A stretch of 64,000 nucleotides of DNA from Quercus robur (GCF_932294415.1 NC_065541.1:55840290-55904289); one strand, 5' to 3'. Positions 8,296 through 23,100 are shown, counted from the stretch's first letter. A program made the numbers and translations. Notes: a model not told the origin generated them from the letters alone.

Positions 8296-11200
8296 ATTTT
8301 GTTAACATTGAATGGATGTTAGTTTTTATTTTTTATTTTTATGTAGTAATCTAGTTTTAAATCCTGATATACTTTTTTTATTCTTAAATTCCAAGAAATT
8401 TTTTATCCATACATTGTCCTTTCCAAAGCTGAAATTTTGGTTCCAACCCTAATTAATGTTATATAATTACTTGACTAAAAGCTACTCGAGGAGTAAGGAT
8501 AAAGCGTACCTTGGCATTGTAGTTTCAATTCACAATATGAAACAAAATTATATTTAGCCAAAAAAAAAAAAAAAAAAAATGCATGGAACTAAATCATACT
8601 TTAGCAAAATCTAATAATATAATATTGATCGAAGAAAATAAAGAAAAGAGATAATAAAATTACGGAATGATGGATAATCAACTTACTTGAAGGCAAACAC
8701 TTGAATATAAAACTTGAGAAATGGTGAGGTACAAGAGAATTGCACTTGTTTGAAGAAGCCAAAGGATTACAATAGAGATGAGAAAAGATTACAGTTTAGA
8801 ATTTGAAAAGGTTTACAAGTGAAAATGTAAGAGTTAGCAAGAGAGAGGAGTCTTCAGAAGATTTGAATTCTGCCCACGCCTTTTTATACATAGCTAAAAG
8901 CCTTATAGTCGTGACCAATTTCCCGACAGTACTGCTGTATAATCCAAATGCCATGTGAAGGATTCGTCATGATGAATCCTTCTTCACATGGCATTTGCAG
9001 GGAATCTTTCCCTTATTACTAGTCATTGAATTATGGCACTTGTCGTCCTTTTCCGGGGTTCGAATTGTATCAATCCATTTACAAGTGAGTGGTTTAGATT
9101 GGTAGCAAATGGGAAACAACTGTTTTCAATGTTTGGTAACAGCGATTGAGTCATAGTTTTTAATTTAATTAGGGTATTGTTTTTAATTTAATTGGGGTAT
9201 TTAAGCACTGTATTTTGAGAATTCAGAAGTAATGACATTTTTTATATATGATGAAAATTGTGGGACCTACATGATTTGATCAAACATAACTGAAACAATT
9301 GTTCCCCTATCTCACCCTCTTCTGTGTAATTTTATGCAAACAAAGTTCCTTTAGACTCTTTTCAATTACGCTCCTCTTTCTCTCCCCCTCTCTCACAAGT
9401 CACAACGAAACTTAGAAATCCTGATTTCCTTGTATCAGTTTTGGAGATTAGATGAGCTGAAGCCCATAGAAATTCGTTTGTTTCCTTCTATCTCCAGGCC
9501 ACAACATTGATGTTATTATAATTAATATGGCGATAGTTATATATTGTGTGAATAAGATACAACTAAAATTGTGTTTTGAAAACATGATTTCAGTTATAGT
9601 TATGAAATGATGAAACACGATTTCACAGTTATTATTGAATAAAAACACAATATCAATTGAAATGTGAAAGTTCTTCTAAAAAAAGAAAAAGAAATGTGAA
9701 AATATATAATTTTTTGGTCATAAGGTTTTAGGAGAAAAAATCTCTCGACTTAAAAAAAAAAATACAAAAATAATTATGTGCCCACTCCATGAAACTTAAC
9801 GCATGGCACTTCCAAATTGTCCAGGAATTTCAAGATGGGTATGAGTCTAACCTGTTACAAGAGAAAGCCCATTGGATCAAGTCATGGGCTGCTACAGTAA
9901 TTTCTTTGACCAATTTTCAGAAACTGTTTTAACAGCCACCCTAATGTCTTCACTCTTCAGTGACCAGGTTAATGGTCCATAGAGGAGTATCAAATATCAA
10001 TGAAGTTCTTCAATAATGGACTTAAAACATTTAACCCATCACCTTCTAGAATTATACTTCAGAACCCAGTCTGATGGGCCCATTAGACTGCAAATTGGCC
10101 TGCCTTGGGCTTTCTTTCCACAACGGGCTACCACTCTCTCCTCAATTACCCAAGCTTGCATTCATGCTCTTTTACTTTCCACATAATTGCAGCTTCTAGC
10201 CTTCACATTCAACAGTTCAACTTTAACCCAACCTATCAATTAGCCGAGACAAGTTTATTAATATTCTTTTCCCATTTATATCACAACAATTTTTTTTTTT
10301 TTTTAAATCCTTCACATATCTTAAATTATAATATTGTTTGAATTAATTAGATAGAATGATTTCTTTTCTGAACCCATAAAAATTAGCTTCACAGATCTTA
10401 TATTATTAAAATTATATATAATTTTCACTAAAAAATAGACTATTTATATTATCAATGACTTATAAATAATAATTTGATATCTTATTGAATTAATTACAAT
10501 CTTTCACAATCTAATTTCAAATTTATATAAAAAAAAATTATTATAAATATATACATATAAAATATATATTTTTTTTTATATTTAAATCGAGTCTCATGTT
10601 TAAAAGCTTGTTTATGAACAAATTATTATGTTTAAACTTAACTTGTTTAATAATTGTCTCTAAACTTAGACTTAAATTTAGCTATTTGTTAAATAAACAA
10701 TATAAATTTGAAATGTTCATAAATAAATCAATTTATTTAAATACGAAAATTTCAGAAATTAAGAGATTCTGGACCCCATGAAATTCATGAATATAAAATG
10801 CCAAGGCAATTTATTATGCATGGTTAGCAATACATCGCATGTTACTAAATGAGATATGGACCTCTTTAAAGCAACGTACTTGTATTTTATATCAAGAGAG
10901 CAGAATCAATCACCACCACGACGGCACAACCAAACATTCTTGACCACTCAATTGTCAATATTGTACGCTAAATCTTCCAAGTTTCAACACCATCGCATCA
11001 ACAGGATGTCTAAGTTTTGGATTTTGGCTATTGGGAACACCTTTGCAAAATGTTGTGCTTTTTTTATTGGATTTGAATGGAAGGTTCATATGAAATGAAT
11101 CATATCTGTAACTGTAGGGTTCCTTTTTTTTCTTTTTTCTTTTTTCTTTTTTTTTAAGTCTTGAACAAGAAATTGGAATGCTATTACAACCAATAAATCA

Positions 11201-12082
11201 AAGGGGCAAAATTTTATCTGATGAATGGAAGGTTATATGATCAGAACCATGATTTGTGTTTGCTTCTGCCTGGCTGCAAATTAATAATTTAAGCTGAAAG
11301 TAGGATAGCTATATTACACACTCTTGGACAAATTATATTAATCAGCTAGTTGAACAAAACAATTCCAATAATTTCGATCCATACTTTTGAGTCCCTAAAT
11401 ATTATATTGTTTGTAACCGGCCGTTTAGCATTATTGATAAAAAAAAAATTAAATAAAAAGAAAAAGAACTTTAAATTATAGAGTTTTAGTTGTAGAGTTT
11501 CTGGGGAAAAAAAGTAACTTAATTTCATAATTGAATTTGAATAAATTAATTAATGGAGAATTTTAAAATAATTTATACATATTTTTTCATCTTCTTCATA
11601 TTTCTTGCAATTTTTTTTTTTTCTCTTCTTTCCCCTCTTTGTTTTCCTTTCTTTTTCTCCCCCTTTATTTCTAATCCTTTTTTCTAAATCTAACTTTTTA
11701 TTCAAAAGTGGATTCAAGCAATCCAAAGCGACCACAATGGCTCTCCACTCCTCTCTTCTCAAGAATCCATACATCTCTTATTAGTATATGAATAAATATC
11801 TCTCGAGCACTACTATCCATTTGAAGCCTAAATGGAGGAAGCCTAAATAATTTACAACCGACTTTATAGTTTTCAATGGTCATTAGTATTTCAAGATCGA
11901 GAACATACTTGAAGAACTTTCATATTTTCATAAATCATTCATACACATATAATGGGAAAATTATTGTATAATCTTAAGTCCTGACTATCCAATAAAAGCC
12001 CCGTGACTCAAATTCAAGATCTTTACCTTAGAGAATAGAACAGTAGCACTATACTAAAAAGTTTGGTAGCAAACTCAAGAAA

Positions 12083-12118
<36 letters not shown>

Positions 12119-12677
12119 GCTCAAGAAAATGATTGATATTGTCAGTTGCTTCAACCAATTGATAATAATACAATGGAATATGAAATAAATAAAACAACGC
12201 ACATGACACATGAGGGTCCAATGTAGTATTATACTGGAGGATTGAACCCCAATGGAAATTCTCAACAGCCACTGATAGGCAACTTGAAGTACAGCTGAGT
12301 ACCAAAACTTCTTACTAAGTTGAAGAAAGCAAAGGAGACTATCAGTGTGTTTCTTGAACCTTTGGTTGTTAAGTATTTATATGGCAGACTACAGCGCATA
12401 GGGATTGCAGCGACCAATTATTGGAGAAACTCAAGGACATTTTCTAACCATTTTGACTAGCATTTTCTTTACTGTGGCATCTCCAACCAATGAAGTTAGT
12501 CATTTTGGATAAATTGCTACTTTAACTCTCAAAGCTCAACACATTTGAAAAGTAATTTTAGTTTTCCAAATATTTATTTTATCATTTTGTTTTCCTTAAA
12601 GAGATAAGAGTTATAAGAAGAATATGAGTAAAGGAATAAAGAATAAAGAATAAAAAAAATATTTAAATAAAATAGAG

Positions 12678-12718
<41 letters not shown>

Positions 12719-13227
12719 TATAATGAAAATTTGACCAAAATAAAAATGGAAAAATGATATATATATTTTTTTTAATTTGTAAATGACATTTTGATCAACT
12801 AAAAGAGGACACATATTTCCTCTATCACACATGCCAAAATTCAGAAGCCACCTAAACTAAGTGCCTTGTACTGTTAAGTCTGTAACTGCAATTCAAGCCC
12901 ACCGTAAGTAGCCGAGTGCGAAGAGATTTCCTGACTCACATTTTGTTGACAAGTGTCAATTGCAGGGCCTTATACTAATATTTCTCAAGGTGAGTAATCT
13001 CTTCTTACTTCCTCTGCCTCTCTTTTTCTCTTCTTCTCTCCCTCATTCCATTCAATACCTTCAACCAGAGAGTCTCACTATAACAAAAACCCTTTCTTTT
13101 CTTAAACAGAGCTTGTTTATCTGACCCTTTGAGTCTCTCTCTTTATTTCTTTATTTATTTTTGTTTAGTTTCCTCTCTGAAACTTTCATTCTCTCACTTT
13201 CTTTGAAAACTCTCTGACTCTGCTGCC
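8296..13227. other. AT-rich intergenic region upstream of NADP-MDH
   Basis: No host gene is recognised. From about 8910 down to 8630 the minus strand looks like an LTR or promoter leader: a CTATGTATAAAAAGGC TATA region followed by a leader-like CT-rich sequence. I found no matching ends. Homopolymer runs lie at 8561-8579, 12089-12115 and 12680-12716. Directly before the MDH start (12990-13227) the sequence is strongly pyrimidine-rich, as expected of a plant 5' UTR. Confidence 0.5.
8946..8996. repeat. 51-bp foldback
   Basis: AAATGCCATGTGAA pairs with TTCACATGGCATTT, and GGATTC pairs with GAATCC. The only asymmetry is a 3-nt bulge plus one mismatch. It lies upstream of the TATA-like sequence mentioned for 8630-8910 (read on the minus strand). 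Confidence 0.8.
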
Positions 13228-13667
13228 ATGGCAGTGGCAGAGCTATCACCTTCTTACACAAAAGCCCATTTTCACTCATCCCAGCTCTCTTCCTTATCCA
13301 CCCGTCTCGCCAATTTTCGTCACTGTGCTTTTAGACCACTCCCTCGAGCTCGAAACTCCCTCACTATCTCTTGCTCTGTTGCACCAAAGTAAGCTTCTTT
13401 TCAACCCTATCTGTTCTTTCTCTGATATTGTAGTTTCTTTATAGTCTTATGGGTCTTAAAAAAAAAAAAAAAAATTGTTTGTTCTTTTGGTAATTCTCAG
13501 CCAAGTTGAAGCTCCAGTAGCAGTGAAAAATGAGGAACCCAAGAACAAGACCGAGTGCTATGGTGTGTTCTGTCTCACTTATGATCTCAAGGCTGTAAGT
13601 TCTTACAAATTTTGTGTCTCTTTATGTTCATTCAATGAGTCATGGTGAAATTCTATCTAAATTTTGT

Positions 13668-13714
<47 letters not shown>

Positions 13715-16700
13715 CATGTTGAGCTCCAGTGTCTAATATAAGTGCATTGATTGTTTGTCAATATGTGTAGTCTTTAGTTTTTATATGAGGGCTGAATAGT
13801 AATGACTAACAAGAAACATAAAAAGAGTCCAATGGGACAATTTTTATTCTGCAAATGCATTCCTCATGACTAGATTGTTTCCTACTTTGGTGGTTGCTGA
13901 AATTAGTTGGGTTTTATCGATGTTTTGTGGTTATTTACATTTTAGGAACTCAATACGCCCAATTCTCCATGGTCTATAACTATTAGATTTAGTGCACATG
14001 CAGTAATTGATTTTTATTCCAGAACTATAAATATCTTTTATTTTAAGTGAGAGGTGTGAAACATGCTTGCAAGATCAAGTTTACTATTTAACTCATAAAA
14101 AATAAATCAAGTTGATATTGTTATTTATGTAACATTTAAATCTTGGTAATCAATAATGCTAATATAATTACTGTGGAATGGTGAAAGAAGAAACGAATGT
14201 TACTGGCTTGGATTTTTTAACATAATGCATATGAATTGTTACTCAAGGCGAGTGCAGAGAGCATTATCTTGATTTTGTATATACAAATTATTAAATTTTG
14301 TATTGAGTACTGAATCCCTCTGATGGTGGCACTTGATCTGACAATGAGAAATAATCAGATACAGATTAAGTATGGACATGGGGTACACCATTTTCGCATC
14401 TAGTAATGTCTTGTTTGTTTGTGTGGGTGGATGGGGGTGTTAGAAGATGCAAATTCATATCCTTGACATCTTTTTAGCTGTTTTGGTGCAGTAATAGCTT
14501 AGCAGGAGATATTTTCTTCCATTGTTTAATCCACATTGACCACAGCTAACAAATCTTTTTAATATGTGGCCCCAGGAAGAAGAGACAAAATCCTGGAAGA
14601 AATTAATTAATATTGCTGTCTCAGGTGCTGCTGGGATGATTTCAAATCATCTGCTTTTCAAAGTAAGGATTTCTTAGATCCAAAGGTCGGAGTATGCTGT
14701 TTTTGGGTGATTTTTGATTTTTTTTTTTTTTTTTTTTAATTTAAATTTTCCTGGACTCTCTATTGCATTTGAGTTGATATTGACCTGTATGTCACCCTAA
14801 TTGTTCACAGGATGCATAGAAGTCTAGCTTACAGTTTGACCCAATAATCATATCAACATTAGCATGTTCCCATAAAAGTAGGAACCCTATTGTCTTTTGA
14901 AACTGACAGATACCAGTCTATGGTAAAATTTGCCCCAGCCTGTTGACTTATTTAGCTGTAAAATTTTAGCAATCCAGTGTTGCAGGCATGGAGCATAAAA
15001 TTGAAGAAGGAAAAAAAAAGGTTATTATATGCATATGTATTACACCAAGGTATTGCCTCACTCATTAGTAGGCAGTGAATTGAGTTCAGTTGCCTTTGAC
15101 TGACTGTCCAATATATTAATATTATTGAACCATCTTCAGATTATTGGTGCCCTTGGAAAAAATCATATAAATCAAATCACTCCATTTTCCATTGCATTGA
15201 GTCACAAGAAAGAATACTTAGCTCAGGGTGGGGGGGAAAGAAGAGTCATAACAGAAGGAATAACATTATGACCTAGTCATAACAAAGGTTGTTTGTTTCA
15301 GACGTGTAATCTGATTTTGTTTGTTCTGCCAGCTTGCATCTGGTGAGGTTTTTGGTCCAGATCAACCTGTTGCATTGAAACTTTTGGGATCTGAAAGGTC
15401 GTTCCAAGCTCTTGAAGGTTTGTTTCTCAAGTCAACATACTCTGATAAGACTATTAGTTGCACCACTCAATAAGCAGTGTTTTGTTCCACCTAAGCAAAC
15501 GAAGAAGTTATAACTGAGGGGAAAAAAACTTTACACATATTTCAGACAATTACCTTTATTCTTAGAGCATGGTTTGTTGTGAAACCAATGATGATTGATT
15601 GAGGTACCAGACAAGAAAATTCCTTCCATTTAGATTGCAGCACTATGACTGCTGACTGCTCTGCCTTTTATTAACATTGAAATTATCTGTTTCAAGTGAA
15701 TTCTAATAACGTATGCTTTCATAAGGAAAAAATGAAATATCTAGTTCATTCTTGAAACAAAATGAAGGACAATCAATATTGCAAATCAATGATGTTCTGA
15801 ATTTAAGGCCCATAAGACTCTAAAAAAAGAAAAAAAAAAAAAAGAGCATTGCAGCTGAGTTGTACCTAGTCGGCATTGAAGACTGTTAGCTGCCTTAGCA
15901 GGGGTACTCCATCCAGTTTGCAAAAAGGAAGTTTGTGATACATCTGCAGCAATGAATGTTTGTCCTTCCAATTTGGCTAGTATTACAGCTAGAAAATCAA
16001 GCAAAAAGAAGAAGAAGAACCTATCATGGAAGTCATTTGCAAATTAGTTTTCAAAAAAAAAAAAAAAAGTTCACTTTTCCCTGTTGAGGATTTTGACTTC
16101 CAAAAATTCAAGCCTTATTATCTTGTCCAAATACAATTCATTTACCATAAATTCTCCAATGTTAAGAATATCAAAGTAAAAAATAAAAAATAAACTTTTA
16201 ACCTTTCTAGTTGTTTTATGTTTATTTGTATGACCATATGTCTTCAAATTTACTATCATCTAAGAATAAGTTCTTTAAAATGATGATTGATGTATCTCCA
16301 TAATGATGAATAAATTCATGCAGGTGTCGCTATGGAATTGGAGGATTCCTTGTTTCCTTTGTTGAGGGAGGTAAGTATAAGTATTGATCCATATGAAGTG
16401 TTTCAAGATGTAGAGTGGGCCCTACTAATAGGAGCAAAGCCTCGAGGGCCTGGAATGGAACGAGCTGGTTTACTGGACATAAATGGGCAGATTTTTGCTG
16501 AGCAGGTACCACTATTTGGTGTGATTTATGATTTTTTTTAGCAACAATTGGCTATACTGAATTGATTCTTATATTTCCTTTATTATTTTATTATTATAGG
16601 GAAAGGCTCTCAATGCTGTTGCATCCCGTAATGTCAAAGTGATAGTTGTGGGCAACCCCTGCAATACCAAGTAAGAGGGGTTCTATTTTAGTGGTTGATG

Positions 16701-17217
16701 AACAATTGAAGTGTTCCATACTGTGCCTGTAACTGCCTTGTGTTTCTTTTTTATGCAGTGCATTAATTTGTATGAAAAATGCTCCAAATATACCTGCAAA
16801 AAATTTTCATGCTTTGACTCGGTTAGATGAGAATAGGGCAAAATGTCAGGTAAAGTCAGCTAATGACCATTGCCGGTGTTGATTAGCAGTTGTCATGACC
16901 AAAAGGAATTATTATTCTAAATAATGGCTATGATTTATGCAGTTGGCCCTCAAAGCAGGTGTCTTCTATGATAAAGTGTCAAATATGACCATCTGGGGAA
17001 ACCACTCTACCACTCAGGTTATTAAGAGGTTCTGTTATAAATGCATGAAAAATTTCCCCACTCCTCTTCTAAAGTAACTTTATATGTAACTTTACCAGGT
17101 TCCAGACTTTTTAAATGCTAGAATCAATGGATTTCCTGTGAAAGAGGTTATAAGGGATCAAAAGTGGTTAGAGGAGGAGTTCACGGAAAAGGTCCAGAAG
17201 GTAAGATTTTCATAGTG

Positions 17218-17254
<37 letters not shown>

Positions 17255-18567
17255 CGGTAAAATCAAATGTGTGGGTTTCACGTTCAGATGCTAAAGGCAA
17301 GTTTTGATTTGCAGAGAGGTGGTGTGTTGATTAAAAAATGGGGAAGATCTTCAGCTGCATCAACTTCTGTGTCAATTGTTGATGCAATACGGTCCTTAAT
17401 TACTCCTACCCCTGAGGGTGATTGGTTTTCATCAGGAGTAAGTCTTTGTTTGTTTAAAATGCATGCATACAGATATATGCTGTCAGTTTCTTGAGAATAA
17501 ATTAGAAATCCCAAGTAACCATAATGTCAGAGATCCACTAACTTCATCCAAACTAATGCTGGGAGTAAATAATTTGGCACAACCCGTATGATGAAAATAA
17601 CAGAAGTGACTACCGGAAATCATTCAGTTAGTCTCAGGAGTTTTCTATGTTCTAAATTTTCTTCCTATCCTTTACTATTTGTCCAAAACAATAATATCTT
17701 TAGTATCAAAGACATACTGGTTTTTGAAGCAAATCAGCTAATTGAATGCCACTTGCCAGAAGATTCCTATCAGGTAGCATAACTTGTCTGTACAACCATA
17801 CAATTATGAACATGGTACAACCTAATAAAAAGGATTATAAACATGGTTTTTTGATATTATTTGAGTCACTTCAGTTGCAAACAAGTTAAAATACTGGCTT
17901 TAATTCTCCAGTCTCATTATTGCAATGCCATTGTAGGTTTACACCACTGGAAATCCTTATGGAATTGCAGAGGATATTGTTTTCAGTATGCCATGCAGAT
18001 CAAAAGTAAGTTTAGCTCAGAGTTTTCTAATGATAATATTTAATTGACTTTTCCGTAAAAACGTAATCCCATTCATTCTCCAGGGAGATGGTGATTATGA
18101 GCTTGTCAAGGATGTAATATTTGATGACTACCTTCTTGAGCGAATCACCAGGGTGAGCTATCTTCTCATCTACTAAGGGAATGTCAGAACTTATCATGAA
18201 AAGAAGAAAATCCCCATTTTTTTAAAAGGAAGTTGATGGAAACTAATGATATCATAATTGTGATACCTTTGATAATGTGAATTGGATTGAAGAAGTGTGT
18301 GTTATGTAGGCGTGTTCCAAGTCTACCTTTTTTTCTTTTTTTCTAACACCATTATTATGCAGACTGAAGCTGAACTGCTAGCTGAGAAGAGATGTGTGGC
18401 ACACCTTATAGGGGAGGTAGATATTCTGATATTGTAATATTTTCTAACTATTGATTGATGCATCAGTATATGAGTCATCTTCAAATGTTTTGTTTTTTAA
18501 TTTATTTTTTCAGGGCATCGCTTTCTGTGATCTACCTGAGGATACAATGCTTCCTGGAGAGATGTAA
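13228..18567 (+). CDS. Chloroplast NADP-dependent malate dehydrogenase
   Basis: Fourteen exons join without frame errors: 13228-13388, 13501-13594, 14576-14662, 15333-15417, 16324-16505, 16600-16670, 16759-16849, 16943-17017, 17099-17200, 17315-17437, 17937-18005, 18084-18152, 18363-18416 and 18514-18567. They encode 438 residues, the usual length. The enzyme reduces oxaloacetate to malate with NADPH in the stroma (malate valve). Visible features are a Ser/Arg-rich transit peptide (about 1-55), the N-terminal redox pair C73/C78 in ECYGVFC, and the nucleotide loop SGAAGM (101-106). GSERS (133-137) is the NADP-specificity loop. The substrate arginine region is PRGPGMER, the catalytic region is LDENRAK...WGNHS, and the C-terminal redox pair is C414/C426. 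Both thioredoxin-regulated disulfides are therefore present, so light activation is expected. Intron 2 contains a 45-T run and intron 9 a TA microsatellite. Confidence 0.97.
13670..13714. repeat. 45-nt poly-T tract in NADP-MDH intron 2
   Basis: An uninterrupted T run lies 75 bases after the donor site of intron 2. It may vary in length between individuals and is also a place where assembly error is likely. Confidence 0.9.
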
Positions 18568-20152
18568 CGCTCATCATCAGACTGCTCTTTTATCTGAAGA
18601 ATTCATGCGACAGCCAGCTACCACAATGAGCTGTGAGGAGGGTTAACAGATATATGGAAAATTAAAATTATACTGTTATTTAATGTAGAATGTTTTCAAA
18701 AATAATTTCCCATTTGGTAGCAAAGAGTCAATGTTACTTACCCAAAATAAAAAATATATATATATATATATTAAGTCACTGTTGAGCCATTTGTTGAATT
18801 TTGAAATCATGTCTTTTGCGGTAAGCATGGGGCTTTCACGTTAAATGCATATTCCTTGCTTTGCTCGGGTGAGCGGTTCTCAGCTAAACCATCTATATGT
18901 ACTTGTGTTGTAATTTTGTTGAAGTGCTTTAATAAGCTAATCTTGTATCGTTTGGGTGCTGTATATCATTCTTCTTCAAGCTCTGTTGCCGATACTGTAA
19001 CATGATGGTCCTTTATGATAAGCAGAGAGAGAGTTTCTCAAGGTTAATAACTACTATAATCTGATTAAAACATGAGGACATTCCCGATAGAAAAACTGTT
19101 CAATACCATATCAAATTAAGAGCATAGTTCAGTTCAAATCACAATACGTTTACGGTTCACCCCAATGCATAAAATCTGTGGCTCAATGAGTCAATGGTAT
19201 GGCAGGGGCGTCTCTTGAGACCTTTTCTTCTAGGCCAGTTTCTCACGGCCGTGTGTATACCGGAAAACTACTACACTAAAACCCTCTGGCTATTCCATCA
19301 TTAACAAGACATCCTCAATATTACAGTTCATAAAAGTAAACAAATATGGTCATAGCCTGCACGCTTGACTAAACATACAAGTCATCCCTTTGAAATGTTA
19401 CTCTCACCTTTTGAAATGTTATTTTCACCGAGATCGGCTCCCTCAGCAGTCAAACTTAACAGCCAAAGCTCAAAAGTCAAAACCCAACTAAAACACCTGC
19501 TCAACGTGATAACAATCAAGCTCAAATTTTACATTGCATTAAGAAAGTATTGACTAGGGACATAACAAGCAAATGCACGTAATGGCCCAAGATGTAGGGA
19601 AAATTAAAGTCTGGATCACAATGGATATGTGGTATAATGTTGCAATTAATGTTTACAGTACAAACCCTATCAATGAAAGTGTATGTTTCAGGCAAATTTT
19701 AAAATTAAACATCTTTTTTAACCCTTGAATATGCATCAACACTAATTAATTGCTCGCACTATAAGAGAAAATCCTAAAACCTTTCTTGCTAACATATACT
19801 TTTAAGCCTCGCTTTTTAGAACCATTGCAACATCAAAGATAGGGTGGCTACAACTATCAATAAAATTATTGAAGGCACGAAATAACCCATTATCAGTTTA
19901 GTAGTCAGTAAAATAACACAATATGCAACTATAGAATGTAGACAGTGTAAGAATTACAATGAAATCACAAGGGGTATAAAGCACAAAGTATCAGTTTGGC
20001 AGTCAGTATGAACTAAAAAACAGAGCTGCATCTTCGTGACGTCCTAGTCAGTCTATAGAGTATATAAATTTTAACCATGAACCAACCCAAGAATATTCAA
20101 GATGGGATAATCTGTATGGTTTCACATAGGCAACTTTCTCACTAATTCAGCA
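18568..20152. other. Convergent 3' region between NADP-MDH and the membrane-bound NAC gene
   Basis: The two genes converge here, so this stretch should hold both 3' UTRs and terminators. A TA microsatellite lies at 18754-18770. No further gene is recognised. Confidence 0.5.
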
Positions 20153-23100
20153 TTACTTGATGCAGATGTAGCTTCCAATCTTGAAGCTCACAGAGAGTAG
20201 TAGGACCCAAAAGAACAAAAAGAAGCACCAGCACCGTGAAACTACAGACGATCCCTTGCCAGTGAGTGAGACAGCCAACGGCACAGAATTGGCAGAATTC
20301 ATGTCAGCTTGTGGCAGCACATATGACAAGAGGAGGCTGACATCATTATTCTTGCCAAGTGACCAGTCCATCCCATTGCCAGTTAAAGTTGTGTTTCTTA
20401 TTCTGATCATACCAGCAGTGACACGAACTGAGCTGGAGGATTGTGCAGCAGAGTGTAACCTAAGAGCTGCATGATCTTTTGCAGGGAACTCTGCAGCAAA
20501 CGCGGGAGGAGCAGGGATGCTTCCCAACATATGACTGGCCCGTTTGACAAATGGATGCTTATCATCTGCACCATAGATCAGGCACACAAGAATAAGCAAA
20601 ATCAAAAGAAGGGAAAAGGGAAAACAAGACCAGACCTACATACAAGTCTCAAGGGACTATATGGCTGCTTCAAACTTTTACCACTCTTCACATATTTATG
20701 GACATAGAAACACCAAAAAGTAAGTGACTGGAAGAGCTGAGAGATTTTGTCAAATTAAGATAAATCTTACCTGATTCATATATTGTGGCCTCAGGCTTAT
20801 GCTTTGAAGATGATGCATCATTGTTGCGTTGTGCCTCTGGTAGATGCAGAGTCTCATTGAAGACTTGGTCAGTTCCTCCATTCTCATGCTGTTACAGAGT
20901 AATTAAATTAAGTAAATGCTGCAATGACAAAATCCCAACATACAGGTATGAGCTAGTGTATTTAAAGAATTAATCCTTTACCTTCTGAAGTGCTTGGTCA
21001 AAAACAGAGTTATCAGTCCCCATGATTTCAGACGGATCAAATGTTAAAAATTGTGTGTTGTCATCATCTGCATCAAAGAATGTTAGGTACTCATCAAGCA
21101 TGTCAAAACCTTCAGGATCTGCCTCCACAGGATTTGAAAGATCATTAGCTTCAAGATATAATCCATCACCCATTGGAGCATTATCAGCAGCATCCATGTA
21201 GAATTCATCGAGCGAGTAATTGACTTCAGCTGGATTCACATTATTGCTTGATTCAACAAATCCTCCAAGTGAGTAATTGACTTCAGCAGGATTCACATTA
21301 TTGCTTGATTCAACATAATATTCATCTTTGACTGGATTTGTACCCATCCCATATTGTTCTGGTATGTTTAAAAATTGGTCATACTGTGGCTCAGAGGTTT
21401 CACCAGCGCCTATGATAGGCTTTTGATCATCTTCAATGAACTCCCCAGAATGCTCAGCATGGTTGCTCGTTTCCCCATAATAAAAGTTCAACGGGGGAGG
21501 ATTTTCGGATGGAATATTTATCTCAAGATTCTGGAAAAGCAAAACATGTTTACAAAATTTGAGAATTCAGAAATGACTCTGTGTGGATGTTTTTTTCATA
21601 CTAAGCATAAACTTGAATCCAAGGTTGCAGCTTATGGAGGGAGGGGGACATTAATATAATCAACAAATTCACATAGAAGGCCAAAATAATGAATCCTGCT
21701 CTACCTTGATTCCAATCAGTTTCCCAAGTGTAGATAGATCATGATTTTTGAACCATCTATAAATTTGTCTTTGGCTTTATAGTAAATGCATCAGCATTTT
21801 TGCCCGAGAAGTCATAGATTCTGGACTGAAATCAACACCCAAAAAAAGAAAAAACAACATACCCAGACTCCTGCTTCTGCAGGGTTTGAGGTTCAATAAA
21901 GCAAAAATTACAGTAACTGTAGGAGTTTCTGAAAAACTTTCCCAATATTTTGAACTTAAATATAATGGAAAGCTTATGTATACATCTAAACCATAACTAA
22001 TCTAATTTCACTAGTTTTTGCTACTAATACAGAACTCATCATATTAAAATCTCCTTTTCAAATAATGTGCACCATCCAAATTTGTCCTTACAGCTTTCCC
22101 TAAAGGGCCTAAACACATTAAGGGATTACCATCAAAATTTCAGCTTTCTTATTTTGATCCCCCAAAGAATCTCATTTCACATGCCTAACAAATAGCGTCA
22201 ATTCTTATCATCCAGCATATTCAAAAACAGCAACAAATAAACAGTTCCATCAATCACATAACACTACATTACAATTAAGTTATTCAATTGCAAAAATTTC
22301 ACAAACCTGGTCAAGGTCATTCGTTTCAACAAAAGCATCATCACCAACCATCACTACTTCAGCCGCAGCCGCTTCACCGGGCATGAAAACCTCCACGTCA
22401 TCATCTTCCCATTCCTCCTCAACAAACGGAGCGCCATACTGCTCCCCATTCTTCGGCCCCGTCCCACTCTTCTGGAAAATCCTACACAGCACAAACGCAT
22501 CCTTCACCCAAACCCACCCACAAAACGACATCAAATTTTCTTGATAGATTCAATAGAGAATTTCATCTCAGGGCATCCGCTCCATGATGATTGCTCTTTA
22601 TCATCATGCCAAGACACCATATAGTTTTCAGTGTGGGCGGGGTTTAAACCCCAGATCTCTTATTCGCCAACAAGAGACTTTACCAGTTGAGCCAACTGGA
22701 ACCCACGTAAAAGAAAAAGCCAAAATCAATTCCAATACAACCATAACAAAACATTTCCAACAAAAAAAACACAAATTAAAAACAGAAATGATAATCAAAA
22801 CAAGAATCTTACAAGAACAAGTCCAGATTTTTCCAAATCCTCGTCGATGAGGCGGTACTCGTGCATAACCCAATTGGACCTAGCTCCACGAGGAGCACGA
22901 CCATTGTGGTAAACAAGGGTCTTCTTCATCCCAACAGTGCGAGAATTCTGACGAATAGGACGGTCCTTCCCAGTGGTTTTCCAATACCCCTTTTCAGTAG
23001 CTCGATTCGTCCTCGAACTATTCCCATACTTCTTGTCCAACGCACTGAAGAAATACCACTCCAAATCCCTGCTCTTCAGCTTCGACTTGCCTATAAAAAA

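Noticed and set aside
20181-20474. Plus-strand frame opposite the last exon of the membrane-bound NAC gene
   Set aside because: It is the antisense shadow of the real exon, whose peptide matches NTL-type NAC C-termini.
22629-22706. True tRNA gene in the NAC intron
   Set aside because: A and B boxes are present, but no cloverleaf with acceptor stem and anticodon arm can be formed, and the same unit with tail recurs elsewhere. It is a SINE.
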